NCBI RefSeq assembly: GCF_022163125.1
Contig: NZ_CP091881.1
Coordinates: 6,014,001-6,078,000 of the forward strand
Direction of reading: 5' to 3'
DNA: 64,000 nucleotides
From: Paenibacillus sp. HWE-109
GTDB lineage: Bacteria; Bacillota; Bacilli; Paenibacillales; NBRC-103111
Shown piece after piece: positions 34,318 through 43,479 of this stretch. Below the pieces are notes generated by a model. That model was not told where the DNA came from, made no database searches, and saw nothing but the letters and a program-made list of their open reading frames with translations. Positions within the stretch are counted from its first letter, which is position 1. Each line of letters begins with the position of its first letter. A program made the position numbers and the translations under genes.

Positions 34318-35598
34318 TCAACCCCCGAACTTCCATTTATAGATATGGTCCAATCTTTTTTGAATCAAATCCCCAATATTTGAAGGTGAGTGGAACTTTT
34401 TGATAAATAATTCTCCTTCTTGAGCTATTCCGTTATAGTACTCAGAATCATTAACTAACCTTAGCATATATTCACTTGCATGTTGGATATTAGGTTCAGC
34501 CCAATATTGATACGCTTTGTATGGTCCATAATCATTTCCTAGTTGAACAAGTTCATAATCTACAAGACATGAGTTCTTCCCGTTCATAAAATCAGTGTTT
34601 GATGACCAATTCGTACCAATGGCTGGCTTTCCTAGAAACATAGCCTCTGCAAACCCAAGTCCAAATCCTTCGCTCCTATGTAATGAAATGAAACAATCAC
34701 AACTCTTAATAAGTGCGTTTATGTCATTTCGGCTAATGGTTTGAATAATTAAGTAAATATTTTTATAATCAAGGATCATTTCATTTAGAGACTTCATTTC
34801 TTCGGAATCACTTACAAATCCATTCACTTTAATTACTAATCCAACATCCATATCTTCTGGTCCAAACGCTTTCTTAAAAGCATCGATGGAGGCATTTGGG
34901 TTCTTGCGTTCCTTAAGACTCATTAAATCATACATAGTAAGAAACAAAAAAGAATCACTAGGTAAATTATAATAGGATCTTGATCTATAGTCAGTAATCC
35001 TCACTTCAATAGAGTGTGGAATCTTTATAACGGGAACAGGACTTTTGATAGAAATCGAATTTTGAACAAAAGTCGATGGGACCCATATCTCGTCTACATA
35101 TTTGAAGTTTTCTTGCCATTCATCAGGAAAATCGGGCAATTCCCAGTGCCAAAAACCAATATTATATCTATTTTCAAACAATGAACTCCCATATAGTAAA
35201 TTAATTTCTGGCATTTGTTCCGCATTAATATGAAAAACATTAACATCGTACTTCGGATCTTCAATTTCTTGGGAAGCCCACGTTAAATCAGACATTCTGG
35301 AACTGCTGGTTCCAGAGAAGTTTATGATCCCGAACGGAATTCCAGCAGCATTAATGCTATTGGCTGCTAAGCGGCAAGACTCACCGACACCCATCTCAGC
35401 TCTTGCATAGCCAAGTAAATTTATTCCTTTTGAAGCTTGCGTGCTTATTAATTTTTCTTTATTTTTCATTGCAGGTTGAGCTGATTTCAACAGTATTGAT
35501 TTACCGTAATGTATAATTCGTGCAGGTAAAAAACGAGTTAATACCGGTTTTAACACACTGGCTGCTTTATACAAATAACGAAATAATTGTTTCTTCAT
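34318..35598 (-). CDS. Glycosyltransferase family 4 (GT-B)
   Basis: A 426-residue retaining glycosyltransferase. The N-terminal domain has GINLLGYARAEMGVGESCRLAANSI; the C-terminal has FLFLTMYDLMSLKERKNP and the donor-site SEGFGLGFAEAMFLGKP. A basic N-terminus with hydrophobic residues may contact the membrane. The ATG at 35598 is preferred over an in-frame TTG at 35616; only a GGTGG purine run stands upstream. It is the first gene of the minus-strand unit reaching toward the ABC exporter. Confidence 0.9.
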   Translation of the reverse strand: MKKQLFRYLYKAASVLKPVLTRFLPARIIHYGKSILLKSAQPAMKNKEKLISTQASKGINLLGYARAEMGVGESCRLAANSINAAGIPFGIINFSGTSSSRMSDLTWASQEIEDPKYDVNVFHINAEQMPEINLLYGSSLFENRYNIGFWHWELPDFPDEWQENFKYVDEIWVPSTFVQNSISIKSPVPVIKIPHSIEVRITDYRSRSYYNLPSDSFLFLTMYDLMSLKERKNPNASIDAFKKAFGPEDMDVGLVIKVNGFVSDSEEMKSLNEMILDYKNIYLIIQTISRNDINALIKSCDCFISLHRSEGFGLGFAEAMFLGKPAIGTNWSSNTDFMNGKNSCLVDYELVQLGNDYGPYKAYQYWAEPNIQHASEYMLRLVNDSEYYNGIAQEGELFIKKFHSPSNIGDLIQKRLDHIYKWKFGG

Positions 35599-35650
35599 TG
35601 AGACAGCCACCACCAAAGTAATTTTCCTTCATAAATATCAAAAACACTAT

Positions 35651-35680
35651 TTGGAAACTCCCTTCCAACTATGCTAAAAT
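35651..35680 (+). promoter_or_regulatory. Predicted sigma-A promoter for the ligase-like gene
   Basis: TTGGAA (35651-35656), 18-nt spacer, TAAAAT (35675-35680), with TG at 35672-35673 forming an extended -10. It points to the gene at 35717 and is divergent from the glycosyltransferase gene. Confidence 0.5.
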
Positions 35681-35716
35681 AAAGTCGAACTTTAGCAAAA
35701 AGGAGACTATCCGTCA

Positions 35717-38236
35717 ATGAGTGCAAGTAAAAATGCCTACACGGCTTCACGTGCCAAAACAAATGGAACAATAACGACAGAGAAGAGCTCTATCATCTTT
35801 TGGTTTTTAGTAGTTTTTACAGGCTTGTTTATGTTCTGGGCGCCATTTCAAAGGGCGTTGTTCAATGGTGGAACTTATGATTTCGAGCGTTCCATTTACT
35901 CGGCATCGGTCTGGTCCTCCATCATTTTATTGCTGATTGCCATCCTAGCTTTCTTTGTATTCAAACTTAATGAACAAAAAGATGTACTCACTATTTTGGT
36001 CTTACTCATGCCACTGACTTATGTGATTTCTTTGTCGAATTCGGCATCTCACTATTTGGCAACTAATATGGTGTACATCCAAATGCTGTATGCAACCTTC
36101 TTCATTTTAGGTGTATTTCTGACAAAAAACAAGCTTGGCACGTCGATTGTTGCCGCATTATTTATGATTTCCGGTTACTTTGTTGTTGTGTTCGGACTTT
36201 TGTACTGGTTGGGCAATGGAAACTTCGCCGGACACCTGGTTGGATGGTTCGCGCTTATGGATGCGTCCAGTGCTTATTTGTACCGTGATGCGATTATGAC
36301 GGACTCGAACGGGCTTCGTTTAACCTCGGTTTTCCAATATGCGAATACGTATGCTGCCTTTTTAATTACGTTATCTCTATCAGCCTTATTCTTTATTGTT
36401 AAGTCTCGCAAATGGTACACGGTTCTACCACATGCGTTCCTGCTGGTGCCAATCATCGTGTCCTTCTGGTTGACGCTTTCCCGCGGCGCCATTGTAGTGA
36501 TTCCGGTTGTTTTCTTGATTATGCTATTCTTCTTTTCGATAAGCAGACAAATTTTGGCGCTTGTGCAATTAGCACTAGCCTTCATTACGTCCCTTATCAT
36601 TTTACAAAAGGTAACCGATATCGGGATTGGCTTGCAAAAAACGCCTAGTGCATCAGAATCTTGGCATGGCTGGTCCATTTTGCTGCTAGCTTCTGTAGTT
36701 TTCACTGCACTGGCTATCGTTATCCAACTCTTCGTGGCTCCTTGGCTAGAGCGAATAACAGCTCGTTTTGATGCTAAAAAGTATGCAACTTTCATTCTGC
36801 CGATCGCAGCCATTGTGATTGGTGTTGTGGGAGCCGTTCTGATCATCAATGATACAGGCTTCAAAAACATTCTCCCCGATAACGTGAAGACGCGTGTCGA
36901 GAATATTAACTTCCAGCAGCACAGCGTTTTGGAGCGCGGAACTTTTTACAAAGATGCGGTGAAGTTGTGGTCGGATTATCCGATTATCGGTGCCGGTGGT
37001 GGTGCGTGGGCTTCTTTATATGAGAAATATCAGAACAACCCGTATACAAGTCGTCAGGCTCATAACTTTGCTCTGCAATACTTGGTTGAGGCTGGGGCGC
37101 TTGGTTTCCTTGCTTTTGTCGGGTTCGTAATCGCGGTTCTCGTGTTCTATATAAGAAGTTACATTAAAAGCGCAAAGGAGAAACGGGATCTGCATTTCCT
37201 CTTTTTCATTGTGACGATCTCGCTCTTGGTTCACAGTATGATTGACTTTGATTTAAGTTATGTCTATCTCGGTGCCGTTCTGTTCCTTGCACTCGGTGGC
37301 ATGCTGAGCAACAGTTCATCAGCTCCGCTTCGACTAAAGTCGAAATCGATAGCGATTCACAAGGCTTTCCCTGCGCTTCTGGCGGTTCTGTCGATTGTGT
37401 TTTTCTTCATTTCGGCAACGTTGGTTTCCGCGAACAGTTCGTATAAACAAACGCTTGAAGTGATTAAAAAAAGTCAGGATTACAATCAAATCGTAACGCC
37501 GCTAGATAAAGCGATTTCCCTGCATCCTGCCCATCCGGATTATTTGTTAACAGGACAGGTTAGCAGAATCGGGATTCTGCTTCAGGTTGCTAATCAAGTG
37601 CAGAAGGAAGATCCGGCGAAAGCGGAAACTTTTACGAATCAAGCTCAAGATCTTCTGAATCAGTTGTTGAAAAAAGAACCGCATAACCGTAGTGTTGCTA
37701 TGCAGCAGCTGAATATGCTCCTTGTAAAAGGGAAGAAGCAGGAAGCTCTGGACTGGGCAAATGCTCAGATTCCTAACTACCCTTGGTACACGGATATGTA
37801 TGAGAAGAGTATGTCTTTGAATATTGATCTGGCCAACCAAGCTAGAGAGAAGAACAACACGCAGGAATACAACACACGCTTGGATAGTGCTCTTGCCACT
37901 TACAAAGAGGTTCTATCTCGCGTAGACTCGCTGAAAAACCTTCCTAAAGAGCAAGCACAAGGTCGCGAGTTTGTAATTACTCCAAACATTGCATTAAGTG
38001 TTGGACAAATCAGCTTTATGCGCGGGGATTTGGCTGCTGCAGCAGCCAACATTCAACCGCATATTACAGAAAATTTAGATGATCAGACGAATCGTGTTTT
38101 GATTAGATGGTATCTGGCTATCTTGCAGAAACAAGGCTCAAAGGATCAACCGCTTTATGACAAGTTGATCGCCAAGGATCCGGCTGAGAAGCAGAATATT
38201 GAAGCGATTGTTGCGACTAATTTCGCAGCGAAATAG
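35717..38236 (+). CDS. O-antigen ligase/polymerase-like membrane protein with C-terminal TPR-type region
   Basis: An 839-residue protein with about ten to twelve membrane segments in residues 20-560 and the Wzy_C/WaaL signature, including SRGAIVVIPVVFL and QAHNFALQYLVEAGALG, with the catalytic-region His. After a last hydrophobic span (FPALLAVLSIVFFFISATLV) the remaining 260 residues are hydrophilic helices (LDKAISLHPAHPDYLL, LYDKLIAKDP) that look like TPR repeats facing the outside. It would join exported glycan to an acceptor or polymerise units. AAAAGGAG lies about 11 nt before the ATG. It is the only glycan gene here on the plus strand. Confidence 0.88.
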   Translation: MSASKNAYTASRAKTNGTITTEKSSIIFWFLVVFTGLFMFWAPFQRALFNGGTYDFERSIYSASVWSSIILLLIAILAFFVFKLNEQKDVLTILVLLMPLTYVISLSNSASHYLATNMVYIQMLYATFFILGVFLTKNKLGTSIVAALFMISGYFVVVFGLLYWLGNGNFAGHLVGWFALMDASSAYLYRDAIMTDSNGLRLTSVFQYANTYAAFLITLSLSALFFIVKSRKWYTVLPHAFLLVPIIVSFWLTLSRGAIVVIPVVFLIMLFFFSISRQILALVQLALAFITSLIILQKVTDIGIGLQKTPSASESWHGWSILLLASVVFTALAIVIQLFVAPWLERITARFDAKKYATFILPIAAIVIGVVGAVLIINDTGFKNILPDNVKTRVENINFQQHSVLERGTFYKDAVKLWSDYPIIGAGGGAWASLYEKYQNNPYTSRQAHNFALQYLVEAGALGFLAFVGFVIAVLVFYIRSYIKSAKEKRDLHFLFFIVTISLLVHSMIDFDLSYVYLGAVLFLALGGMLSNSSSAPLRLKSKSIAIHKAFPALLAVLSIVFFFISATLVSANSSYKQTLEVIKKSQDYNQIVTPLDKAISLHPAHPDYLLTGQVSRIGILLQVANQVQKEDPAKAETFTNQAQDLLNQLLKKEPHNRSVAMQQLNMLLVKGKKQEALDWANAQIPNYPWYTDMYEKSMSLNIDLANQAREKNNTQEYNTRLDSALATYKEVLSRVDSLKNLPKEQAQGREFVITPNIALSVGQISFMRGDLAAAAANIQPHITENLDDQTNRVLIRWYLAILQKQGSKDQPLYDKLIAKDPAEKQNIEAIVATNFAAK

Positions 38237-38237
38237 A

Positions 38238-38270
38238 AAAGAAGCGCCACAGCGATGTGGCGCTTTTTTA
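38238..38270. terminator. Bidirectional terminator between ligase and SNF2 genes
   Basis: AAGCGCCAC and GTGGCGCTT pair around AGCGAT, with an A run before and a T run after. It lies between convergent genes. Confidence 0.85.
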
Positions 38271-38274
38271 CATG

Positions 38275-41262
38275 TCACTTCTCCATCCACTCGCGCCGCA
38301 AAACAAACAGCTCGCGAAGCTCGCCCGTGGACATCTCCGTCACCCAGTTCTCGCCGGTGCCGATGAGTTGGTCGCTGAGGCCCTTCTTGCGCGTGATCAT
38401 CTCATCGATGCGCTCTTCAAGCGTGCCCAAGGTGACGAACTTGTGCACCTGCACGTCGCGGGTCTGACCGATGCGGAAGGCGCGGTCAGTGGCTTGGTTC
38501 TCGACGGCGGGGTTCCACCAACGATCGTAGTGGAACACATGGTTCGCCGCGGTGAGGTTGAGCCCGGTTCCTCCTGCTTTCAGCGAGAGGATGAAGATGT
38601 GGCAGCGCTCCTCTGCCGGGAGCGTCGCGTCCTGGAAGCGCGCGATCAACGCATCGCGCTTCGCCTTGCTCAGCCCCCCGTGCAAGAACTGCACGGGTTC
38701 CCCCCGCTCCTGCGCGATCCGCGCCTGCAGGAGGTGGCCCATCTCGACGAACTGGGTGAAGATGAGGCAGCTGCCTCCTTCGCTTCTGAGTTCGTCGATC
38801 ATCTCAAGCAGCCGCTCCAGCTTCGCTGAGCGCGCCGCCCCAGTGCCGGCTGTACCACCGCCGGCACCGGCACCAACACCCACCCCATCCTTCAGAAACA
38901 ACGAAGGATGGTCGCAAACCTGCTTGAGCTTCATCAACGCAGCCAGAATCAAACCTTTCTTCTCGATCCCGTCTACGCTGTCGATCTTCTCCATCAAGCT
39001 TTGCACGACGTTTTCGTACAAAGCCCCCTGCTCAGGGGTCAGAGCCACGTAGGCTTTGGACTCATACTTATCCGGCAAATCCAATTGGATGGCTGGATCT
39101 TTTTTGACCCGTCTGAGCAGGAACGGTCGAACCAGACGCTGCACGCGAGCAGAGAGCAGCGGCGAATCTTCTTCACTATTCTCAATTGGCCCCGCGTATT
39201 GATGGGTAAAGTGCTTCAGGGTACCCAGGTACCCTGGATTAATAAAATCAAAAATCGACCAAAGCTCTGTCAATCGATTCTCAATCGGCGTTCCCGTCAG
39301 GGCAATGCGCTGTACAGCGTTCAAACCGCGTATCGCTTGGGACTGCTTGGTGTAGACATTTTTGATATTTTGCGCTTCATCCAGACATAGGGCATCCCAG
39401 CTGACACTTGACAGTTCCTTTTCATCCAGCTGGGCAATATTGTAAGAAGTTATCACGAGGTCTGCACCCTGAATGGAAGCTTCAAATTCCTCGCCACGGG
39501 CCCGCTGCGCACCGTAGTGGAGATGGATCTTCAGCCCAGGCGCGAAACGCTCCAATTCTTTTTGCCAATTGCCCAGCACAGAGGTTGGGCATATCAACAG
39601 AGACGGCGTTGAACCCGATTCCATCGCTAATAAATAGGCGATAAACTGAATCGTTTTCCCAAGCCCCATATCATCCGCCAGACAGCCTCCTAGACCGATC
39701 TTCCGCAGAAATAGGAGCCAAGACACGCCCTCCTGCTGATAATGCCTTAAATCGGCTTCCAAGCCCTCAATCCGCTCCACAAGCGGGATGGACTTGGTCT
39801 GGTTCAACTGTTTCAACAAGGTCTTCAAGCTGCTGTTCAGTTCAACGCGGACTTTCATCTCGGCTTTTTCTTCTTTGGCCGATTGCCCCGAATCCGCATC
39901 CGCTTCCTCTTGCTCTCCGCTATCGATCAGATGCATCTCCAAAACTTCGCGGAACGAGAGGCCCTTCTTTTTCTCCATTTGGCGCATCGTGGCCTTAATC
40001 TGTTCCAGATAGACAGGATCCAGCTGCACCCATTTGCCGCGGATATAAATTAGCCGCTTTTTCTGCTCTGCCAGCTCCACGAATTCTTCTTCTGACAGAA
40101 TCACGCCACCCAGTGCCACACGCCAGTCGAACTGAATGATTTGATCCATCCCGAACATCGCTTTTCGCGTGCCGACTGAGCTTTTCAGCTTCGCTTTGAG
40201 CTGTGGACGCAGACGTTGGAGTTCCTCCCACCATGATGGCAGAAAGATTGAAATGCCGGCCGCCACGAGCTGCAGACTCCATACGGTCAGAAATTCCCAA
40301 GCTTGATCATCGGACAACTGCTCATTAATTTTTCCGATTTGGAATTCACTCTCGAGTTGAGGAAGAATACGCAGCAGGCGTTCTGTCTGTGCCTGGATGC
40401 TCATTTCCATCGTTTCCTTCCATGCAGCAGGAACTTGTCCAGACAAGCTATTGCCCGCTGAACTGAACTCCACGATTCGGTTTGCATCCTTGCGGTCCTG
40501 TGCGATGAATCGAAGCCGCCAATCAGCGCCGTTATCCTTAGCTGTTGTCGTTCCATCGACGTAAGTTTCCGCATATGGCTCCACCAACTGCACACAAATA
40601 CGATAAGGAGTATTGTCTTGTGTCCAACCGATAGCTAACAGCCAATCTTTCTCTTGCATCCAGCTGGCATGGGCTCTAGCCATATCAAAATCCGGATCAC
40701 TTGTTCTGAGCAACAGGTTCCCTGCAACCAAACCACGCCACATTGTACTTATCTCAGAATCAGGATTCTGATGCAGCATCTCCCCCACAATGTCATCGAA
40801 CCATTGGCGCCAAAAAGTCTCATTGACCCGCTTCTCACTGAGAAGCTGCTGAAACTCGTCCATTTTCTCGTCCGGGAGATTCAGTTTCCAGCCTATCCGG
40901 CCCTCGCGCCATTCTTCAAAAGAGGGCATGTACCAGCCTTCTGCCAGCGCTTCTTTATAGATTAAAGCTGCTTGCTGCATCAGCAGCACACCCGCATCCC
41001 AGGACAATTTGGCATGCAATAAAACGCCCGGTTCCGCCAAGTAGTCCATCGTCATATAGGGGCTTAGCTCTATGCCTTCTCCGCGTGAGGAATGGACCTG
41101 TTTAAGCTGATTGCCATAAAAAGACCGCTCATGCCAAGCAAATAGCAGCTTTCTAAGCCTATAGCCTGGAACAATATTGGCTTCTTCTGTTTCTCCGTAG
41201 CAGACGAAGCTCCCTCTAGGAAACCTTTCCAGACTGATATGAATCTGTGACAAGCTGATCAT
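38275..41262 (-). CDS. SNF2-family helicase (YwqA-like)
   Basis: A 995-residue ATPase with an N-terminal SNF2-associated region (to about residue 480) and a C-terminal SNF2/Rad54 ATPase core. Visible motifs: Walker A DDMGLGKT near residue 530, LCLDEAQNIKN (motif II DEAQ), LTGTPIENRLTELW, LKAGGTGLNL and DRAFRIGQTRDVQVHKF near residue 930. It overlaps the upstream SWIM protein gene by 4 nt (ATGA), so the two are coupled. B. subtilis YwqA/YwqB has the same arrangement. Family members are thought to remodel nucleic acid-protein complexes. Confidence 0.92.
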   Translation of the reverse strand: MISLSQIHISLERFPRGSFVCYGETEEANIVPGYRLRKLLFAWHERSFYGNQLKQVHSSRGEGIELSPYMTMDYLAEPGVLLHAKLSWDAGVLLMQQAALIYKEALAEGWYMPSFEEWREGRIGWKLNLPDEKMDEFQQLLSEKRVNETFWRQWFDDIVGEMLHQNPDSEISTMWRGLVAGNLLLRTSDPDFDMARAHASWMQEKDWLLAIGWTQDNTPYRICVQLVEPYAETYVDGTTTAKDNGADWRLRFIAQDRKDANRIVEFSSAGNSLSGQVPAAWKETMEMSIQAQTERLLRILPQLESEFQIGKINEQLSDDQAWEFLTVWSLQLVAAGISIFLPSWWEELQRLRPQLKAKLKSSVGTRKAMFGMDQIIQFDWRVALGGVILSEEEFVELAEQKKRLIYIRGKWVQLDPVYLEQIKATMRQMEKKKGLSFREVLEMHLIDSGEQEEADADSGQSAKEEKAEMKVRVELNSSLKTLLKQLNQTKSIPLVERIEGLEADLRHYQQEGVSWLLFLRKIGLGGCLADDMGLGKTIQFIAYLLAMESGSTPSLLICPTSVLGNWQKELERFAPGLKIHLHYGAQRARGEEFEASIQGADLVITSYNIAQLDEKELSSVSWDALCLDEAQNIKNVYTKQSQAIRGLNAVQRIALTGTPIENRLTELWSIFDFINPGYLGTLKHFTHQYAGPIENSEEDSPLLSARVQRLVRPFLLRRVKKDPAIQLDLPDKYESKAYVALTPEQGALYENVVQSLMEKIDSVDGIEKKGLILAALMKLKQVCDHPSLFLKDGVGVGAGAGGGTAGTGAARSAKLERLLEMIDELRSEGGSCLIFTQFVEMGHLLQARIAQERGEPVQFLHGGLSKAKRDALIARFQDATLPAEERCHIFILSLKAGGTGLNLTAANHVFHYDRWWNPAVENQATDRAFRIGQTRDVQVHKFVTLGTLEERIDEMITRKKGLSDQLIGTGENWVTEMSTGELRELFVLRREWMEK

Positions 41263-42833
41263 GGTAGAAGCTTTCCTTTCTGCAATTCTTCTTGAAATGC
41301 ACGGTAGCGCGAATACTCTTGCACTAAGTACTGGATATAAGCCTCGAATCGAGACGTTTGCTTCAACTTTTTATAGGCGGCTGCTAGCTTTTTAAGCAGT
41401 TTAACAGCCTCGCGGTAAGCATCACGATTTTTTGCTTGGATGCATTCTTCAGCCGCATAATGATAAATAGGCAGTATTAAGCGCGGGTCCGCTTTCTCAA
41501 CAAGTTGCAATTCTCCAGCCGAGATTTGCAGTGGTGTTAAGTTTAGCAGCAGACAGAGGTCCGCCCACGTTTTGTACTCTTTTTTCTGAAAGAGGAAGCT
41601 CGAATAATCGCGATAACTCGCCGGCAGCAAGGTCACCATCGCCTGTCTATATTCATCTTCAACATCCATATATCGTGACGCCTCTTGCCAGAAAAACAAA
41701 TAATCACTTGCATAATGAGCCGCATTCTTCTGAACCTCCGGCCCTAACCAGCGAAGCCATTTCAAGAGACGTTCCCCTTGTTCTTCCTGTAGAAATATGT
41801 TCAAATAGCCAAACCAATCGCTCGGCACGATCGACAAGCATTCCTGCGTAACCCGCTCCCAAGCGTTCTCATCTTCTTCACTCATCATATCAAAATGGGC
41901 TAAAGCCATAACGGCTGCCTCATGACCGTAGCTTTCCCGTCTTCTAGCCGCAACGATTGACCGCAGTCTAGTAAGCTCGTCCGTCACTAGACTCTTCTCA
42001 TTCAGCAACTCAGACCATAGGAGTTTATAGAGGTCATACCACTTTCTTTGGGAATTGAAGGCTTCTGCATCCATAAATCCAGCCAAGTAAGCCCCGATTT
42101 CCTTCAAATGCCCGGGATACTTGGTCTGCGCTTTCTCAACATTGATTTCCCATAAAGCGGTATGCAGCCGTTCTCGGCTGTGCTTCGCTATTTTCGCAAA
42201 AAAGTACTCCGCATTATAAAAGAAATCATACATCCCAGACTTGGACTGCATCAATGCATCACACAGCTTCATGAGATACAGATTAACTTGAATGTCATAG
42301 ATTCCGCGTATGGCGGGCTCCCAATCATCTGCCAACTTGTTCAGCTGCCCCCAGGCGCGCATGTACAGTTCTTCCAAGCTGAACGCATTGTAAATTTTGG
42401 AATTGGCATATTGCTTTTCAAAATAGGCCACCCACGCTTCACAACTATCCGTCTCTTTGGGCAGTTTGACCGCCTTTTTGGAGGAAAGATCGAATTCAAA
42501 CTGCGTTTTGGAACTGGTTTGCTTGGGATTTCTGAGCTCTTTAGGATCATATCCTTCTTGCTCTGCGACTTTAAATAAGACTGCCGCCATATGCTTGCAC
42601 GTAGCACCATAAGGACAACTGCAGGTGCTCTTGCTGAATGCTTTTAAATCGAGATGGACCTTATAGCTTCTAGATCCTGAGACACGTGCTTTAATCACTG
42701 ATGCCCCTTCTGTTTCTATAGCCCTTACAACGCCATCCCGGTAATATTTCCAACCTCGTTCAAGAATGGTACTGTCAAAATAAGACCGGATCCGCCCCGT
42801 CCAATGATTCCAGTCTATCGCTAACTCTGACAT
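41259..42833 (-). CDS. SWIM zinc-finger protein (YwqB-like)
   Basis: A 524-residue protein with a SWIM zinc finger near residues 60-85 (CSCPYGATCKHMAAVLFKVA, with the CxC and CxH ligands). The remainder is helical, with TPR-like or HEAT-like stretches (KLLKKLAAAYKKLKQTSRF). The ATG at 42833 follows GGAGG by 9 nt; an ATG at 42851 would include the site. It precedes and overlaps the SNF2 helicase gene, suggesting that it guides or regulates it. Confidence 0.9.
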   Translation of the reverse strand: MSELAIDWNHWTGRIRSYFDSTILERGWKYYRDGVVRAIETEGASVIKARVSGSRSYKVHLDLKAFSKSTCSCPYGATCKHMAAVLFKVAEQEGYDPKELRNPKQTSSKTQFEFDLSSKKAVKLPKETDSCEAWVAYFEKQYANSKIYNAFSLEELYMRAWGQLNKLADDWEPAIRGIYDIQVNLYLMKLCDALMQSKSGMYDFFYNAEYFFAKIAKHSRERLHTALWEINVEKAQTKYPGHLKEIGAYLAGFMDAEAFNSQRKWYDLYKLLWSELLNEKSLVTDELTRLRSIVAARRRESYGHEAAVMALAHFDMMSEEDENAWERVTQECLSIVPSDWFGYLNIFLQEEQGERLLKWLRWLGPEVQKNAAHYASDYLFFWQEASRYMDVEDEYRQAMVTLLPASYRDYSSFLFQKKEYKTWADLCLLLNLTPLQISAGELQLVEKADPRLILPIYHYAAEECIQAKNRDAYREAVKLLKKLAAAYKKLKQTSRFEAYIQYLVQEYSRYRAFQEELQKGKLLP

Positions 42834-42917
42834 GATGGTGTTCCTCCGCATTTCGACAATTTCATCTTTTAATTATACCGAATCCCTTTGCTCATGGACA
42901 CCTTCTCCAAAGAAAAG

Positions 42918-42957
42918 AACCCCTAAACCGAATCATTCCGATTCTGTTCAGGGGTTG
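42918..42957 (-). terminator. Terminator of the cotD-like gene
   Basis: AACCCCT pairs with AGGGGTT and an inner GAATC with GATTC, followed on the minus strand by TTCTTTTCTTT. It lies 10 nt beyond the CotD-like stop codon. Confidence 0.7.
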
Positions 42958-42966
42958 CCTGGGATC

Positions 42967-43218
42967 TTATTTGCGCAGCATGCCTTGATGCGGGTGCGGG
43001 TGAGTACCGCAATACTCGTCGACCTCAGAACACGTATATACGTGCTCATAGACAGGAACACAGTGATGTCTGTTTACAATTTGAATTGGGTGAATGACTT
43101 GCACCTTTTGCGGGTGGTAGAAGTCTCTGACCACTCTTTCTGGATCTGTCATTATAGGGTCAGCCGGTGGACACTGAAATTGTTTTCCTTGCATTGGTTG
43201 ATTCGGTTGGTAAGCCAT
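42967..43218 (-). CDS. cotD: Spore coat protein of the CotD family
   Basis: An 83-residue His-rich protein. After a Gln/Pro-rich start (MAYQPNQPMQGKQF) it has the CotD-family core: a HPQKVQVIHPIQIVNRHH stretch, then VYEHVYTCSEVDEYCG and a His/Pro-rich end. CotD is an inner-coat protein of Bacillus spores. The ATG at 43218 is chosen because it gives the family size and follows GAGGAG by 11 nt; the frame extends further upstream in a Cys-rich but unsupported stretch. Confidence 0.75.
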   Translation of the reverse strand: MAYQPNQPMQGKQFQCPPADPIMTDPERVVRDFYHPQKVQVIHPIQIVNRHHCVPVYEHVYTCSEVDEYCGTHPHPHQGMLRK

Positions 43219-43479
43219 TGATACGTCAACTCCTCTGATGGTTTGAGATAGTATACGTCTATGCCTAGTCCAAGGAATGTACCAATGCCTATATTTGCAA
43301 CATTTAGGCGCTTTCTCATAGGCCAAGCAGGTATACGTCCAAGCAACCTTGCAATAGCCACATACCACTCCCATTTGTCGCACATTTTTGTTACAATTGA
43401 GAAACCGCTTTTCATTGCTCGTATTTATTAACCATAACATAATAAATTTCTTCATACCTATACAAGGAGGAGGGGGAAG

